NCBI GenBank assembly: GCA_016703425.1
Contig: JADJCA010000002.1
Coordinates: forward strand, 496,001 to 560,000
Origin: Myxococcales bacterium
GTDB taxonomy: Bacteria; Myxococcota_A; Polyangia; Polyangiales; Polyangiaceae
Length of the DNA stretch: 64,000 nucleotides
Direction: 5' to 3'
In this document: positions 25,830 to 34,260 of the stretch, one piece after another
How positions within the stretch are numbered: position 1 is the stretch's first letter
Layout of the letters: each line of letters begins with the position of its first letter
Position numbers and translations under genes: made by a program
The notes under the pieces: model-generated
Seen by the model: the letters and a program-made list of their open reading frames with translations, nothing else
The model's database searches: none
What the model was told of the DNA's origin: nothing

Positions 25830-26471
25830 ATGACACACGGCGTTTCGAAGCTTGGCGGTCGCAGTTGGGTGGGGGCGGCCGCGTTGGGCGCTTGGCTCTT
25901 TGCGTGCTCCGACCCCATCCCCGACGCCCCAAAGGATGCGGGCAGCGTCGCCGTCGATGCCCGGTCGACGGTCGATGCGGCCCCCACTCCCGTCGCCGAT
26001 GCGAGCATCGACCAATACGTCGAGCCACCGTTCGATGCGGGCCGCGCCTTCGATTTCGCCGAGCCTTACATCGGCATTCCCGGCCCGTCGTCGCGCAGCG
26101 ACGCCGGACACGCCACAACCAACACGCCCAAGAGCAACCCAGCAAACACGCTGTGCCTTGATTGTCACAAGGTCGGCGGCTCCGCGGCTACGAGGCCGTT
26201 CTTCGCCGGTGGCACGGTGCGCTTCCAGGTCGATGGCGGGCCGGCCCACATGGCCGAAGTGAGACTCAAGGCCTATTACACGACGGCAGCCATCTCCGCT
26301 TACACAGACGAGGATGGCAACTGGTTCGTGCCGCTCGCCGCCGCGCAAGATGCCGGCGTGAATTTCTCCGTGCGCCCGGGCGTACGGAACCAAAATGGCA
26401 CCCGGACCATGGGGTCGTCTCCCGCCATCGGAAACTGCAACGCGTGTCACAGCGGGTCCGTCAAGCTCTGA
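25830..26471 (+). CDS. Lipoprotein with two c-type heme motifs
   Basis: A 213-residue exported protein. ATG 25830 follows GAGGTGAG at a good distance. The signal peptide ends in WLFAC-SD, a lipobox-like site, followed by an Asp/Ala/Val/Pro linker of about 75 residues. Two CxxCH motifs are present, CLDCHKVGG at about residue 108 and CNACHSGSVKL at the extreme C-terminus, which suggests two covalently bound hemes. Between them is a roughly 80-residue beta-rich part with a DEDGNWFVPL segment. It could be an electron carrier or a heme sensor at the outer surface. It is divergent from the RluA gene and lies 40 bases before the kinase-receiver hybrid. Confidence 0.8.
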   Translation: MTHGVSKLGGRSWVGAAALGAWLFACSDPIPDAPKDAGSVAVDARSTVDAAPTPVADASIDQYVEPPFDAGRAFDFAEPYIGIPGPSSRSDAGHATTNTPKSNPANTLCLDCHKVGGSAATRPFFAGGTVRFQVDGGPAHMAEVRLKAYYTTAAISAYTDEDGNWFVPLAAAQDAGVNFSVRPGVRNQNGTRTMGSSPAIGNCNACHSGSVKL

Positions 26472-26511
26472 GGCGGACGCACTCGGCCCTCCTCGAGCAG
26501 CACACCTAGCC

Positions 26512-27885
26512 ATGGACGCGACCATTCCCGGAGTGAGCCCGCCCCCCGTAGCGTTTGCCGGTGACGCGTCCGACGTCAGCGTCGCCGGGTCAATCCCACC
26601 GGGGAGCAGCTCCTTTCAGGTGGGTGACGTCCTTCGCGGCATCTACGAAGTCCGCGGCGTCCTCGGCCAAGGAGGCATGGGCGAGGTCTACGACGCCTGG
26701 GATCTGAAGCTCCACCGTCGCATCGCCATCAAGACGTCGCGCCCCGGGCTGCCGCACATCGCCCTCGAGGCGCGCGCGCTCGCTGCGCTGCGCCACCCGG
26801 CCTTGGTCTCCGTGCACGCCCTCGACGAACACGAAGGTGTTCCCTTCATGGTGATGGAGCACGTGCCGGGGACGACGCTGATGAGCCACATCGACAAGCG
26901 ACGCATCACCGGTGAAGGCCTCGTCGTCGAAGAGGCGCTCGATGTCCTCTTGGGCATCGCGGAAGGGCTCGCGGCGGTCCACCGCGCGGGCATTGCTCAC
27001 CGCGATCTCACGCCAGCCAACGTGATGCTGGCGCCCGGCAGCCGCGTCGTCCTCACGGACTTCGGGCTTATGCAACCGGAGTCGGGCGCACCTTCCAAAC
27101 CCGGCTACCTAGCGGGAACCCCCGCCTACATGGCGCCCGAGGTGTTTCGCCGCGACGTGGCGCCCGGCGCCGCGCACCTCGTCGACGTCTACGCGCTCGG
27201 GGTCATCGCCTTCGAGATGCTGACGACGCGACTGCCCTACGAGGCCACCACGCTCCTCGGCTACGAGACGCTGCATCGCGAAGCCGCCGTCCCCGAACCC
27301 ATCGGCCCCGAGCCGGTGCCGCCGCGGCTGACGGCGCTCGTACGCGAGCTCCTGGGCAAGGAGCCCCGGGAGCGGCCGTCCGTCGAGAGCGTCGTGTGGC
27401 AGCTCCGCGCGATTCGAAACCAGCTGGGCCGCTTGAGCTCCAACGACGGGCCGCTCCGCGTCCTCGTCGTCGACGACGAGCGCTACACCTCGCAGCTCCT
27501 CGCCATGTACGTGAGGCACGCGGCGCCAAACGCGGAGATCCTCGTCGCGAACAACGCGAAACAAGCGCTCGATCAGGTCAAGAAGCGGCCACCGGACATC
27601 ATGGTTTTAGACCTCATGATGCCGGACATGGGCGGCATCGAGCTCTTCATGTACTTGCGTGGCGAGCGACTCGCCGAGCGGTGCAACATCGTCGCCGTGA
27701 GCGTCGACGCGGACCCTGGCGACGTGGAACTGCTCTACGAGCTAGGCGTCGCCATGTTCTTGCCGAAGGACGGCGCCCTGCAGACGCAGCTCAAGGCGTT
27801 CGTGACCGAATACCTTCACTGCCGCCAGACCGGCGAGACGCCGCGCTCGATGCGGCCCTCGCGGAGGAGCTTCACGAACGAGTGA
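26512..27885 (+). CDS. Ser/Thr kinase fused to a response-regulator receiver domain
   Basis: A 457-residue soluble hybrid. The kinase part has GQGGMGEVY (52-60), K74, alpha-C E86, HRDLTPAN with HRD at 163-165 (Thr at 167 replaces the usual Lys) and DFG at 183-185, ending near 300. After a ten-residue link a complete receiver domain follows (about 315-435), with the acidic pair D321/D322, phospho-acceptor D367 in VLDLMMPDMGG, switch Ser397 and Lys419 in FLPKDG. No TM helix, HTH or histidine-kinase domain is present. ATG 26512 is chosen because upstream residues lie within the preceding gene. A partner histidine kinase is not nearby. The end overlaps the convergent dikinase-like gene by 14 bases. 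Confidence 0.92.
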   Translation: MDATIPGVSPPPVAFAGDASDVSVAGSIPPGSSSFQVGDVLRGIYEVRGVLGQGGMGEVYDAWDLKLHRRIAIKTSRPGLPHIALEARALAALRHPALVSVHALDEHEGVPFMVMEHVPGTTLMSHIDKRRITGEGLVVEEALDVLLGIAEGLAAVHRAGIAHRDLTPANVMLAPGSRVVLTDFGLMQPESGAPSKPGYLAGTPAYMAPEVFRRDVAPGAAHLVDVYALGVIAFEMLTTRLPYEATTLLGYETLHREAAVPEPIGPEPVPPRLTALVRELLGKEPRERPSVESVVWQLRAIRNQLGRLSSNDGPLRVLVVDDERYTSQLLAMYVRHAAPNAEILVANNAKQALDQVKKRPPDIMVLDLMMPDMGGIELFMYLRGERLAERCNIVAVSVDADPGDVELLYELGVAMFLPKDGALQTQLKAFVTEYLHCRQTGETPRSMRPSRRSFTNE

Positions 27886-30490
27886 GTCGTTCGACGGTGC
27901 CTCGCTCACCGTCGACGCGCACGAGGTCCCCGGTGCGCAGCGCGCGCGTGGCTCCGGCAACGTTGACCACCGTCGGGACGCCCAGCTCGCGAGCCACGAT
28001 GGCCGCGTGCGACAGCGGTCCGCCGAGCTCCGTGACAACGGCGAGGGCGATGGGAAACAGAGGCGTCCAGCCGACGTCCGTCGACCGCACCACGAGGACC
28101 TCGCCGGGCTCAAGTTCTCCCATGCGCTCAACCGACGGGATCACGCGGACTCGCCCCTCTACAACGCCGGAGCAGCCGCTGCTGCCGCGCAGGAGATCGC
28201 CGCCCGTGGGAGGCGCGACGATGGTCGGCGGCGCGCCCACGAAGGTCCCCGGCGGGTCGGGCCTCGCGACGTTGCGCGCGTATTCGGCGCGGCGCGCGCG
28301 CACGAGCGGTGCGATGTCGACGCGAGCCGTCTGCAGGACCCCGACGACCTCGTCGACGGTGAGAAAGAAGACCGACTCAATGGCGTGGGGCCCGCCGAGG
28401 TCGGGCACGAGGCGCACGAGCCGCCGCTCCGCATCGAGGAACGCCGTACGAAGCATGCCAAGGACGCGCGTGACCCAGGCGCGCATTCGCTCTCGCAAGC
28501 GCGCGGCCTTCTGCGCGCGCGCCACCAAGTGGCGCACCGTCGTCTGGCTCACGACGTTGAGACTCGAGAGGAGGCGCGAGCCTTCGAGGTCGACCTGCGA
28601 GCGCGTCCGGGCGAGCTGCGCCTCGACGTCGCGCCCCTCGCCGCGCAACGCCACGCGCAACATCGTGAGCACGACGCGCGGCTCCTCTCGCCAGCGTGGC
28701 GTCGACAGTTCGGCCTCGCGAACGGCGCGATCGCCGTAAAGCTCGAGGAAGCTCACCAAGGCGCGCCGCGTGGGCCCCTCAGGCAACTGCTCGGGCACGG
28801 TCGTCTCGACGCTCTGGATGGCGCCCAGCGCCAGCGGTTCGCGCCGCGCCAGCTCCGCGACGTGGAGGACACCGATGGCGGGCCGCGCGCTCTCGAGATC
28901 GCGGATGCCGGCGGTGAGCGCCTGCGCGAGGTATTCGGCGCGCCCCGGCGCGACCCGCGAGAGCAGCGCCTTGAGCGCCAAATGGCTCCCGAGGGCGCTC
29001 GAGGCGCACGTCAACATGACGTTGCCGGTGCGCTCGAGGAGCCCTTGGAGATCGCGGATGGTTCGGGCCAGCGCTTCGTCGGGCAAGATGGCGAGGTCGA
29101 GGGCCGCGTACGTGCGCCGCGACGACTCGGCGTCGCGTTCGAAGCGCTCGACCTCGCTGTCGAGGCGCCATTGCTCCGACAAGAGGCGTGTCGCCGTGAG
29201 CGGGAGCCGCGCCACGAAGCCCCTTCGCGAGACTTCGCCAACGTCTCGCGCGAGCTCGTCACCGCCAGCGCCGCCGCCAAGCTCGACGAGCGTTTTGGGT
29301 GACAGCCAAGGGACCTGCGCAGCGACGCGCATGAACTGCGAGAGATTCAAGTAGAAGCGACCGTAGACGTCCCCGACCAGCACCGCGCTCTTCGGGACCG
29401 TGCACCCCAGCGTGGCAAAGGCGCGGCGAAAGCCCGCGTCGCTGAAGGCGCCTGCCACCGACCACGTGAGCGGCGTGGCGACGCCGGGCAGCGCCTCCCC
29501 AACGTTCGCGTTGCTCCAGACCGTCGCCGCTTCACCGCCGGCAGGAAATCCCTGCCCCGTGACAGGCCGCGCCTGGACGAGCCAAATGCGCTCCTTGTCG
29601 ATGGCGAACTCCACGTCCCACGCGACGTCTTCAAGACCCTCGAGGCGCGACGCCAAATCGGCCAACGCTCGGCAGTTCGCCTCCGTGAGGGACGCAGCGT
29701 CGGGCGACGGCGCCGGACGCAAGACCAGCTCGCCCGCGGCGACGACGAGCTCCGAGTCTTTGTGCGCGATCAGCGACTCTTTGACGGCTCCCGCCTTGTC
29801 GAGTCGCAACATGTCGGGCGTCTGCACGCCGTGCACGACGGGAGCGCCAAGGCCCCAAGATGCGTTGACGACGCGGTCTCTCGCGCCATCGCCGTCGCCG
29901 TCGGCGCGGGTGAACATCACGCCGGCGGCCTCGGCGCAGACCATCCGCTGAATCACGACGGCCATCGCCACGTCGCGGACGCCGTTGTGCGCCAGATAGG
30001 AGAGCGCACGACCGGAGGCGAGCGACGCCCAAACGTCTCGAATCGCATCGGCCAAGCGCGCGGGCCCGAAGACCGCGAGGCGAGTCTCGGCGAGGCCCGC
30101 CATGGAGGCGACGGCTCCGTCTTCGCAGGTCGCGCTGGAGCGCACCGCGAGACCCCACGGCGCGTTGTCCTTCACCGTCGCCCACAGCTCTTCGAGCTCC
30201 CCTTCGAGCCCATCGGGCAAGGTCGCGCTGAGGATCGCTTGCCGCGCCTCCGCCACCCGCAACGGGAAGCTGTGCGCGGAGACCGAGCGCAAGAGTGCCT
30301 TGGGGTCTGCCGACGCGGGGAGCAAGCGCCTCGCTTCGCTCCACACCTTGCTCGAGACGACCCACGCCTCGGGGACCGCGAAGCCCGCCTTGTGGAGCCA
30401 CACGAGCCGCGCGGCTTTCCCGCCGACGACACGCGCGTCGTCGCCTTTTCGCTTCTTGGCGAGCGTCGCGAGGGAAACGATGTGAGGCAT
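27872..30490 (-). CDS. PEP-utilising dikinase, rifampin-phosphotransferase-like layout
   Basis: An 872-residue three-part enzyme. Residues about 1-310 are the ATP-grasp half of PEP synthase/pyruvate-phosphate dikinase (VVGGKAARLVWL, LAVRSSATCEDG, GVMFTRADGDGD, WDVEFAIDKERIWLVQARPV). A long helical middle follows. The phospho-carrier His domain is at the C-terminus, with H828 in GGPLSHAAIVARELGVPTVV. PEP synthase has this His in the middle and a C-terminal PEP-binding barrel. Here the barrel is missing and the order matches rifampin phosphotransferase (about 865 residues, catalytic His near 825). The real substrate is unknown. ATG 30490 begins MPHIVSLATL; the frame extends upstream to 30538. 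Confidence 0.87.
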   Translation of the reverse strand: MPHIVSLATLAKKRKGDDARVVGGKAARLVWLHKAGFAVPEAWVVSSKVWSEARRLLPASADPKALLRSVSAHSFPLRVAEARQAILSATLPDGLEGELEELWATVKDNAPWGLAVRSSATCEDGAVASMAGLAETRLAVFGPARLADAIRDVWASLASGRALSYLAHNGVRDVAMAVVIQRMVCAEAAGVMFTRADGDGDGARDRVVNASWGLGAPVVHGVQTPDMLRLDKAGAVKESLIAHKDSELVVAAGELVLRPAPSPDAASLTEANCRALADLASRLEGLEDVAWDVEFAIDKERIWLVQARPVTGQGFPAGGEAATVWSNANVGEALPGVATPLTWSVAGAFSDAGFRRAFATLGCTVPKSAVLVGDVYGRFYLNLSQFMRVAAQVPWLSPKTLVELGGGAGGDELARDVGEVSRRGFVARLPLTATRLLSEQWRLDSEVERFERDAESSRRTYAALDLAILPDEALARTIRDLQGLLERTGNVMLTCASSALGSHLALKALLSRVAPGRAEYLAQALTAGIRDLESARPAIGVLHVAELARREPLALGAIQSVETTVPEQLPEGPTRRALVSFLELYGDRAVREAELSTPRWREEPRVVLTMLRVALRGEGRDVEAQLARTRSQVDLEGSRLLSSLNVVSQTTVRHLVARAQKAARLRERMRAWVTRVLGMLRTAFLDAERRLVRLVPDLGGPHAIESVFFLTVDEVVGVLQTARVDIAPLVRARRAEYARNVARPDPPGTFVGAPPTIVAPPTGGDLLRGSSGCSGVVEGRVRVIPSVERMGELEPGEVLVVRSTDVGWTPLFPIALAVVTELGGPLSHAAIVARELGVPTVVNVAGATRALRTGDLVRVDGERGTVERLTRS

Positions 30491-30593
30491 CGCCGGCGGC
30501 AATTCTACACGTCCGCGCGAGCACCGAGGCCCATCCATTTTTGCGCGTGGCGCCGGGGGCGCTCCCGACGCGCCAGCGTCCAGGAACGAAGCG

Positions 30594-31607
30594 CTACGGC
30601 CTCAACGACGCGTCGTGAAAGAGGAGGAGCTCGTAGGAGCCGGGGCCGCGGTTCCAGACGTAGTCGTGGGGCCCGAGGTGATCGGCGAACGTGTGCGCGA
30701 CACCGGCCGCCGTGAATGCGTCGGAGAGCGCCCGATTGGACTCCTTGAAGGAGTCGTCGACGCTGGTCGCGACGCGGAGCGCGAGGGCCGGATTCTCGCG
30801 ACGCGCGCGGAAGGCTTCGCGCGCAAGCGCCCCGGCGAAGCCAGGCTGAAGCGCGCACTGGAGGGTCCCGACGGCGCCGAACTCCTTGGGGTACCGAAGG
30901 CCGACCCTTAGCGCCATCGCGCCACCGAGCGAGACGCCGTCGATGCCCGTTGCCGAGGGCGTAGCTAGGACCGGCAGCTCCCGGCGTGCCCGCGCGACGA
31001 CCTCATCCAGGAGAAAGCGCGCGTAGCTTCGGACGAGCTCGTCGGACGGTGCGTTCCAGTCAAAGTCCGGAAGGAACGGCGAGAGCACGGCGAGACCGCG
31101 AAAGGGGCGTTCCACAAGGCGAGCGTTGATGCTCCGGAGCCGCTCTCCCGTGATGAGACCTTCGAAGTCCGAGGTCGCGAGCGGAGGCGCGAAGACGCGG
31201 CCCATGGCGCGCGCAAGCGCGTAGTCGCGGGGCCAGCCGTCGGGACCGCGCACGGGTCCCTTCAGCGCTTCGCCGCGGCCGTGGAGCGCAACGACGACCG
31301 GGACGCGCACCGAATCATCGGCACGCGCCAGCAGCACGACCACACGACCGCGAGAGCCGAAGTCCCACTCCATGCGTTGCACCAAGGGCGTTGGACGCGA
31401 TGCGCTGTCGGCGGACGCGGCCGCGTGGAGGGGCGGCGCTCTTTCCGACGAAGTCGCGTCGGTCTGAGCGCGGGGCACGTTGGCCGTGGCCGTCGGCGCG
31501 GGCGTGGGCGGCGCCTCGCGACGGGAGCACGCGCCGACCAAGGGAAGGCCCACGAGACACGCGCGCCGCGTGAGGCGAGCACGCCCCCAGTCGCCGTGCG
31601 CCGTCAC
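30594..31607 (-). CDS. Alpha/beta-hydrolase lipoprotein (esterase-like)
   Basis: A 337-residue exported hydrolase. The leader has a twin-arginine-like LTRRACLVGL followed by the lipobox LVGAC-S, so Tat export and lipidation are plausible. After a Pro/Ala/Thr linker the domain shows VPVVVALHGRGEA (oxyanion region), DGVSLGGAMAL with the nucleophile Ser, and GPHDYVWN with the likely catalytic His near the end, a layout like esterase D or carboxylesterase folds. The substrate is unknown. GTG 31607 overlaps the stop of the preceding small gene. The dikinase-like gene starts about 100 bases downstream on the same strand. Confidence 0.8.
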   Translation of the reverse strand: MTAHGDWGRARLTRRACLVGLPLVGACSRREAPPTPAPTATANVPRAQTDATSSERAPPLHAAASADSASRPTPLVQRMEWDFGSRGRVVVLLARADDSVRVPVVVALHGRGEALKGPVRGPDGWPRDYALARAMGRVFAPPLATSDFEGLITGERLRSINARLVERPFRGLAVLSPFLPDFDWNAPSDELVRSYARFLLDEVVARARRELPVLATPSATGIDGVSLGGAMALRVGLRYPKEFGAVGTLQCALQPGFAGALAREAFRARRENPALALRVATSVDDSFKESNRALSDAFTAAGVAHTFADHLGPHDYVWNRGPGSYELLLFHDASLRP

Positions 31608-31993
31608 TCGTCCGAGGACGCGGCCGTTGGCGCCTTGCCCGCAATGGATGTCACGAGGTCAACGAGCGCCGGATCGGTTTGCATCCGGTGGCGAAGCTCG
31701 CTCTTCACGAGCTCGAGGTCTTCGGGCCGGAGGCCCTTCAAGTGACGGGTCGCTTCTTCGACGCGAAGCTCGACGTAGCCGTCGACGTCGATCTCGCCGC
31801 GTTCGAGTCGCGCGAGGGGGCTCGCTTCCCGCGCGGCGTCGATGGGCGGAGACGCGTCGGGACGAACGACGCCTTCAACCTCGAAGGCCTTCTTTCCCGT
31901 GACCGGCGTGGCGTCGGCGGGGTTCGCCCCCGGCGCGGCCGGGCCCTTCTTGCCAATTCCATCGATGCCCATGACGAATGGAAACGTTCGCAC
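31604..31993 (-). CDS. Small helical protein of unknown function
   Basis: A 129-residue protein from GTG 31993 (ATG 31972 is an in-frame alternative). The first half is Pro/Ala/Gly-rich and probably disordered. The second half is amphipathic helix: SPLARLERGEIDVDGYVELR, then HLKGLRPEDLELVKSELRHR and DPALVDLV. It has no signal peptide and no Cys. It lies 30 bases downstream of another small helical protein and overlaps the esterase-like gene by four bases, so the three are probably made together. The helical, charged composition would suit a chaperone, anti-sigma or secretion accessory, but I recognise no family. Confidence 0.68.
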   Translation of the reverse strand: MRTFPFVMGIDGIGKKGPAAPGANPADATPVTGKKAFEVEGVVRPDASPPIDAAREASPLARLERGEIDVDGYVELRVEEATRHLKGLRPEDLELVKSELRHRMQTDPALVDLVTSIAGKAPTAASSDE

Positions 31994-32023
31994 GATGCGC
32001 CGCCCTCTGGAAGGGCGGCCGCA

Positions 32024-32488
32024 TCAGCGAATGTTCGAGATGGCGTTCTTCACGGTGTCGTGTTGCGCCTTCAAGACGTTGGACAGCGCCGAATAGGTTC
32101 GATTTTGAGCGTTCATCGCCTCCTGAATTCGCAAAAAATACATGTTCATCTCCTGCGACTCGGTCATCGACGACTCGATGCCTCCGCCGGGCGTGACGCC
32201 CCCGCCGCCGGCCGGTGCGCTTGGGCCTTCCGCGTTGGTCGCGACCCCGCTCGCGGGGCCCACCGACGGAGCCGCGAGGCCGCGCGGCGAAAGGCTTTGG
32301 GGACCTCGAAGTGCGAGGGCGAGGAGTGGAGCGCCCGGGAGCCCGCGCATGGTGGCCTCGGCGCCGCGCACGAGCGAGCCCGCCTGCGAGGAGAGAACCT
32401 CGGCGAAGCGGATTTGCGGCGGCGTCGGTGTGGGCCTGGGGGCCGAGGCGACGAACGAGACCTCCGAAGGCTGCGGACCAATTCTCAT
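32024..32488 (-). CDS. Small protein with helical C-terminus, unknown function
   Basis: A 154-residue protein from ATG 32488, with AGGAGAG a few bases upstream. The first 105 residues are Pro/Ala/Gly-rich with a weakly hydrophobic stretch (GLPGAPLLALAL). The last 45 residues form one strong amphipathic helix (MNMYFLRIQEAMNAQNRTYS, continuing ALSNVLKAQHDTVKNAISNIR as two pieces). A disordered start and a helical end recall needle, rod or translocon accessory subunits of secretion systems, but no secretion genes are nearby. It is followed by the 129-residue helical protein after 30 bases. Confidence 0.7.
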   Translation of the reverse strand: MRIGPQPSEVSFVASAPRPTPTPPQIRFAEVLSSQAGSLVRGAEATMRGLPGAPLLALALRGPQSLSPRGLAAPSVGPASGVATNAEGPSAPAGGGGVTPGGGIESSMTESQEMNMYFLRIQEAMNAQNRTYSALSNVLKAQHDTVKNAISNIR

Positions 32489-32589
32489 GACGGCTCTCCT
32501 TGGAATCGCCTCGCGAGCGGGGAGCTCGTGGCGTCAACAAGGCCTATCGGCGACGCGGCGACGAAAGTTGCGCGCGTCGCGACTTTTTT

Positions 32590-34260
32590 TCAGCGGCCCC
32601 AATCGAGCGTGACGTGCCGTACCCGGTGCTCGGTGGCGCCGCGACCTTCCTCTGCAAACACGAGGTCGACGTCGTCGATGGCTAGCGGAAGGTCGAGCGT
32701 CGGCGGGCCGAGCGGCGAGAGGATCCAAGACGTCACGACGCGGCCCGCCGTCTCGGTCGTAAACGCGTCGAGGGCGAGCTCGCCCGCGGTGCTGCGAAGG
32801 AGCAAACCCGAGGTGCCCCCCCGCAGCGGGTCGAGGAGCACACCGACGGGCGCGCCGGCTCCCGCGCCGCGGAGCCTGAGCGCGTCGCGCGTCACGTGAA
32901 GGCGAGCGTCGAGGGTCGCCAACATCGCACCGTACGCGGCCTGCCCATCGACGTCGGAGCCGATGGGCGCTTCCTCGATCCACGCGAGGGCAGCGCCGTC
33001 ACCGGCCACGGCGAGCGACGGAGAGCGTGAGTGGGCGGCCGTCGCGAGCACCTTGGCTTCCTCCCCGACCTTGCGCGCGTCCTTCGCACGCACCGTGGCG
33101 ACGTAGACGTCGCCCTTTCCTTCTCGCGGGCTCTCGCGCGGGTCGGACCAAGCGAGCCAGACGACGCCGCTCGGGTGCGAGAGCATCGCGAGATCGCCGG
33201 CGTCGCCAGGCGCCGTGGTGATCCTTTGGTGCTCCGACACGCGCGCCAGGTCTTCGGTGACCTTGGCCGTGTAGACCTCCCCCTGACCGTCGCGGTTGTC
33301 GACCCAACCCACGACGAAACCGCCGGCCACGGCCACGACGCTGACGCTCGACACGTCGCCGCGGCGCGTCGTCACGAGCAGCTCGGGCCCTCGTTTGCCG
33401 TCGGCGAGGTAGCGCGCGAGCTTGATGCGCGCCGCGCCGCCGTCGTCCCGCGCGGCCCACGCGACGACGATGGCGCCGTCGGGCGCGGTCGTCATACTGA
33501 CGCCCCCGGCGGCGGCGGCGCGCGACGACACGAGCACCGGCGCGGCGTCAGCGGCGCCGACGCCCAAGAGATGAAGCGTCGACAGCGCGCCCGCGCCGCC
33601 GGGCGCGCCGCTCTTTGCGAGGCCTTGCGCCTCACCGCCGCGCGAGAGAACGGCGAGCGCCAGCTTGCCGCGGGCCCGCGTGGTGGCGATCTGCGCCACG
33701 GCGTCGCTACGAAGGAGCGTGGTCGCCTGTCGCGGACGCGGGCGCCCCGGCGCGTGCAAAGGCGTGACGAGCGCGCGGCGGGTCCCGCCGCGGACGCCGA
33801 AGAGCGGAGCCGACAAGATCCGCTGGCCCGCCTCCGGCGCTTCGCGGAGGGCGCTGCCGAGCGCAAGCGCGAGGCACCCCGCGCTCGTCGACGAGGAGCC
33901 GCAGCTCAAGTTCCACGCGAGCTGAGCCGGCTCGCGCGGCTCGCCGTACTCGATACGCTCCGCGCGAGTCACGCGCAGTTGCCCATCGAGCTCGATGGCT
34001 CCCGCGGCGAAGGGCGCCGCGGCGCAGGCCTCGTCGCTCTCGTGGCGCTCGCAGACGCGGACGCGACCCAAGAGCGCCGCCCCGTCGCCAAAGGCGGCGA
34101 GCTCGGGGACGCTCGTGCCCTCAAGCTCCACGACCGTCGGGGCCTCGGCCCCTTGTGCCGTGACGCGCGCCAACATCACCCGACGCGAGGCGCGGCCTGC
34201 GCGCGAGGGCGCCGCTTCTTCGTAAGCGACGAGGGCTCCCCGCGCGAGCGGAGAGAGAGA
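32590..34260 (-). CDS. Secreted propeller-like protein, C-terminal part (frameshifted)
   Basis: The downstream part of a large secreted protein whose start lies in another frame (34121-35251). From about 34260 this frame reads SLSPLARGALVAYEEAAP and goes on for some 550 residues of repeating beta-strand blocks such as GGFVVGWVDNRDGQGEVYTA, VWLAWSDPRESPREGKGD and AIVVAWAARDDGG, as in sialidase-like or WD-type propellers with a W-x-D-x-R turn. No catalytic residues are evident. Upstream of 34260 the frame is Arg/Ser-rich nonsense. With the first part it would form one protein of about 887 residues. Confidence 0.75.
   Translation of the reverse strand, partial: SLSPLARGALVAYEEAAPSRAGRASRRVMLARVTAQGAEAPTVVELEGTSVPELAAFGDGAALLGRVRVCERHESDEACAAAPFAAGAIELDGQLRVTRAERIEYGEPREPAQLAWNLSCGSSSTSAGCLALALGSALREAPEAGQRILSAPLFGVRGGTRRALVTPLHAPGRPRPRQATTLLRSDAVAQIATTRARGKLALAVLSRGGEAQGLAKSGAPGGAGALSTLHLLGVGAADAAPVLVSSRAAAAGGVSMTTAPDGAIVVAWAARDDGGAARIKLARYLADGKRGPELLVTTRRGDVSSVSVVAVAGGFVVGWVDNRDGQGEVYTAKVTEDLARVSEHQRITTAPGDAGDLAMLSHPSGVVWLAWSDPRESPREGKGDVYVATVRAKDARKVGEEAKVLATAAHSRSPSLAVAGDGAALAWIEEAPIGSDVDGQAAYGAMLATLDARLHVTRDALRLRGAGAGAPVGVLLDPLRGGTSGLLLRSTAGELALDAFTTETAGRVVTSWILSPLGPPTLDLPLAIDDVDLVFAEEGRGATEHRVRHVTLDWGR

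Noticed and set aside
24786..26525. 579-codon minus frame suggesting a longer RluA protein
   Set aside because: Its first 277 codons are antisense to the di-heme lipoprotein gene. The enzyme starts near 25694.
32024..32488. Type III secretion needle or inner-rod subunit
   Set aside because: Only the general helical shape fits; no secretion apparatus genes are nearby and I cannot match a specific family.
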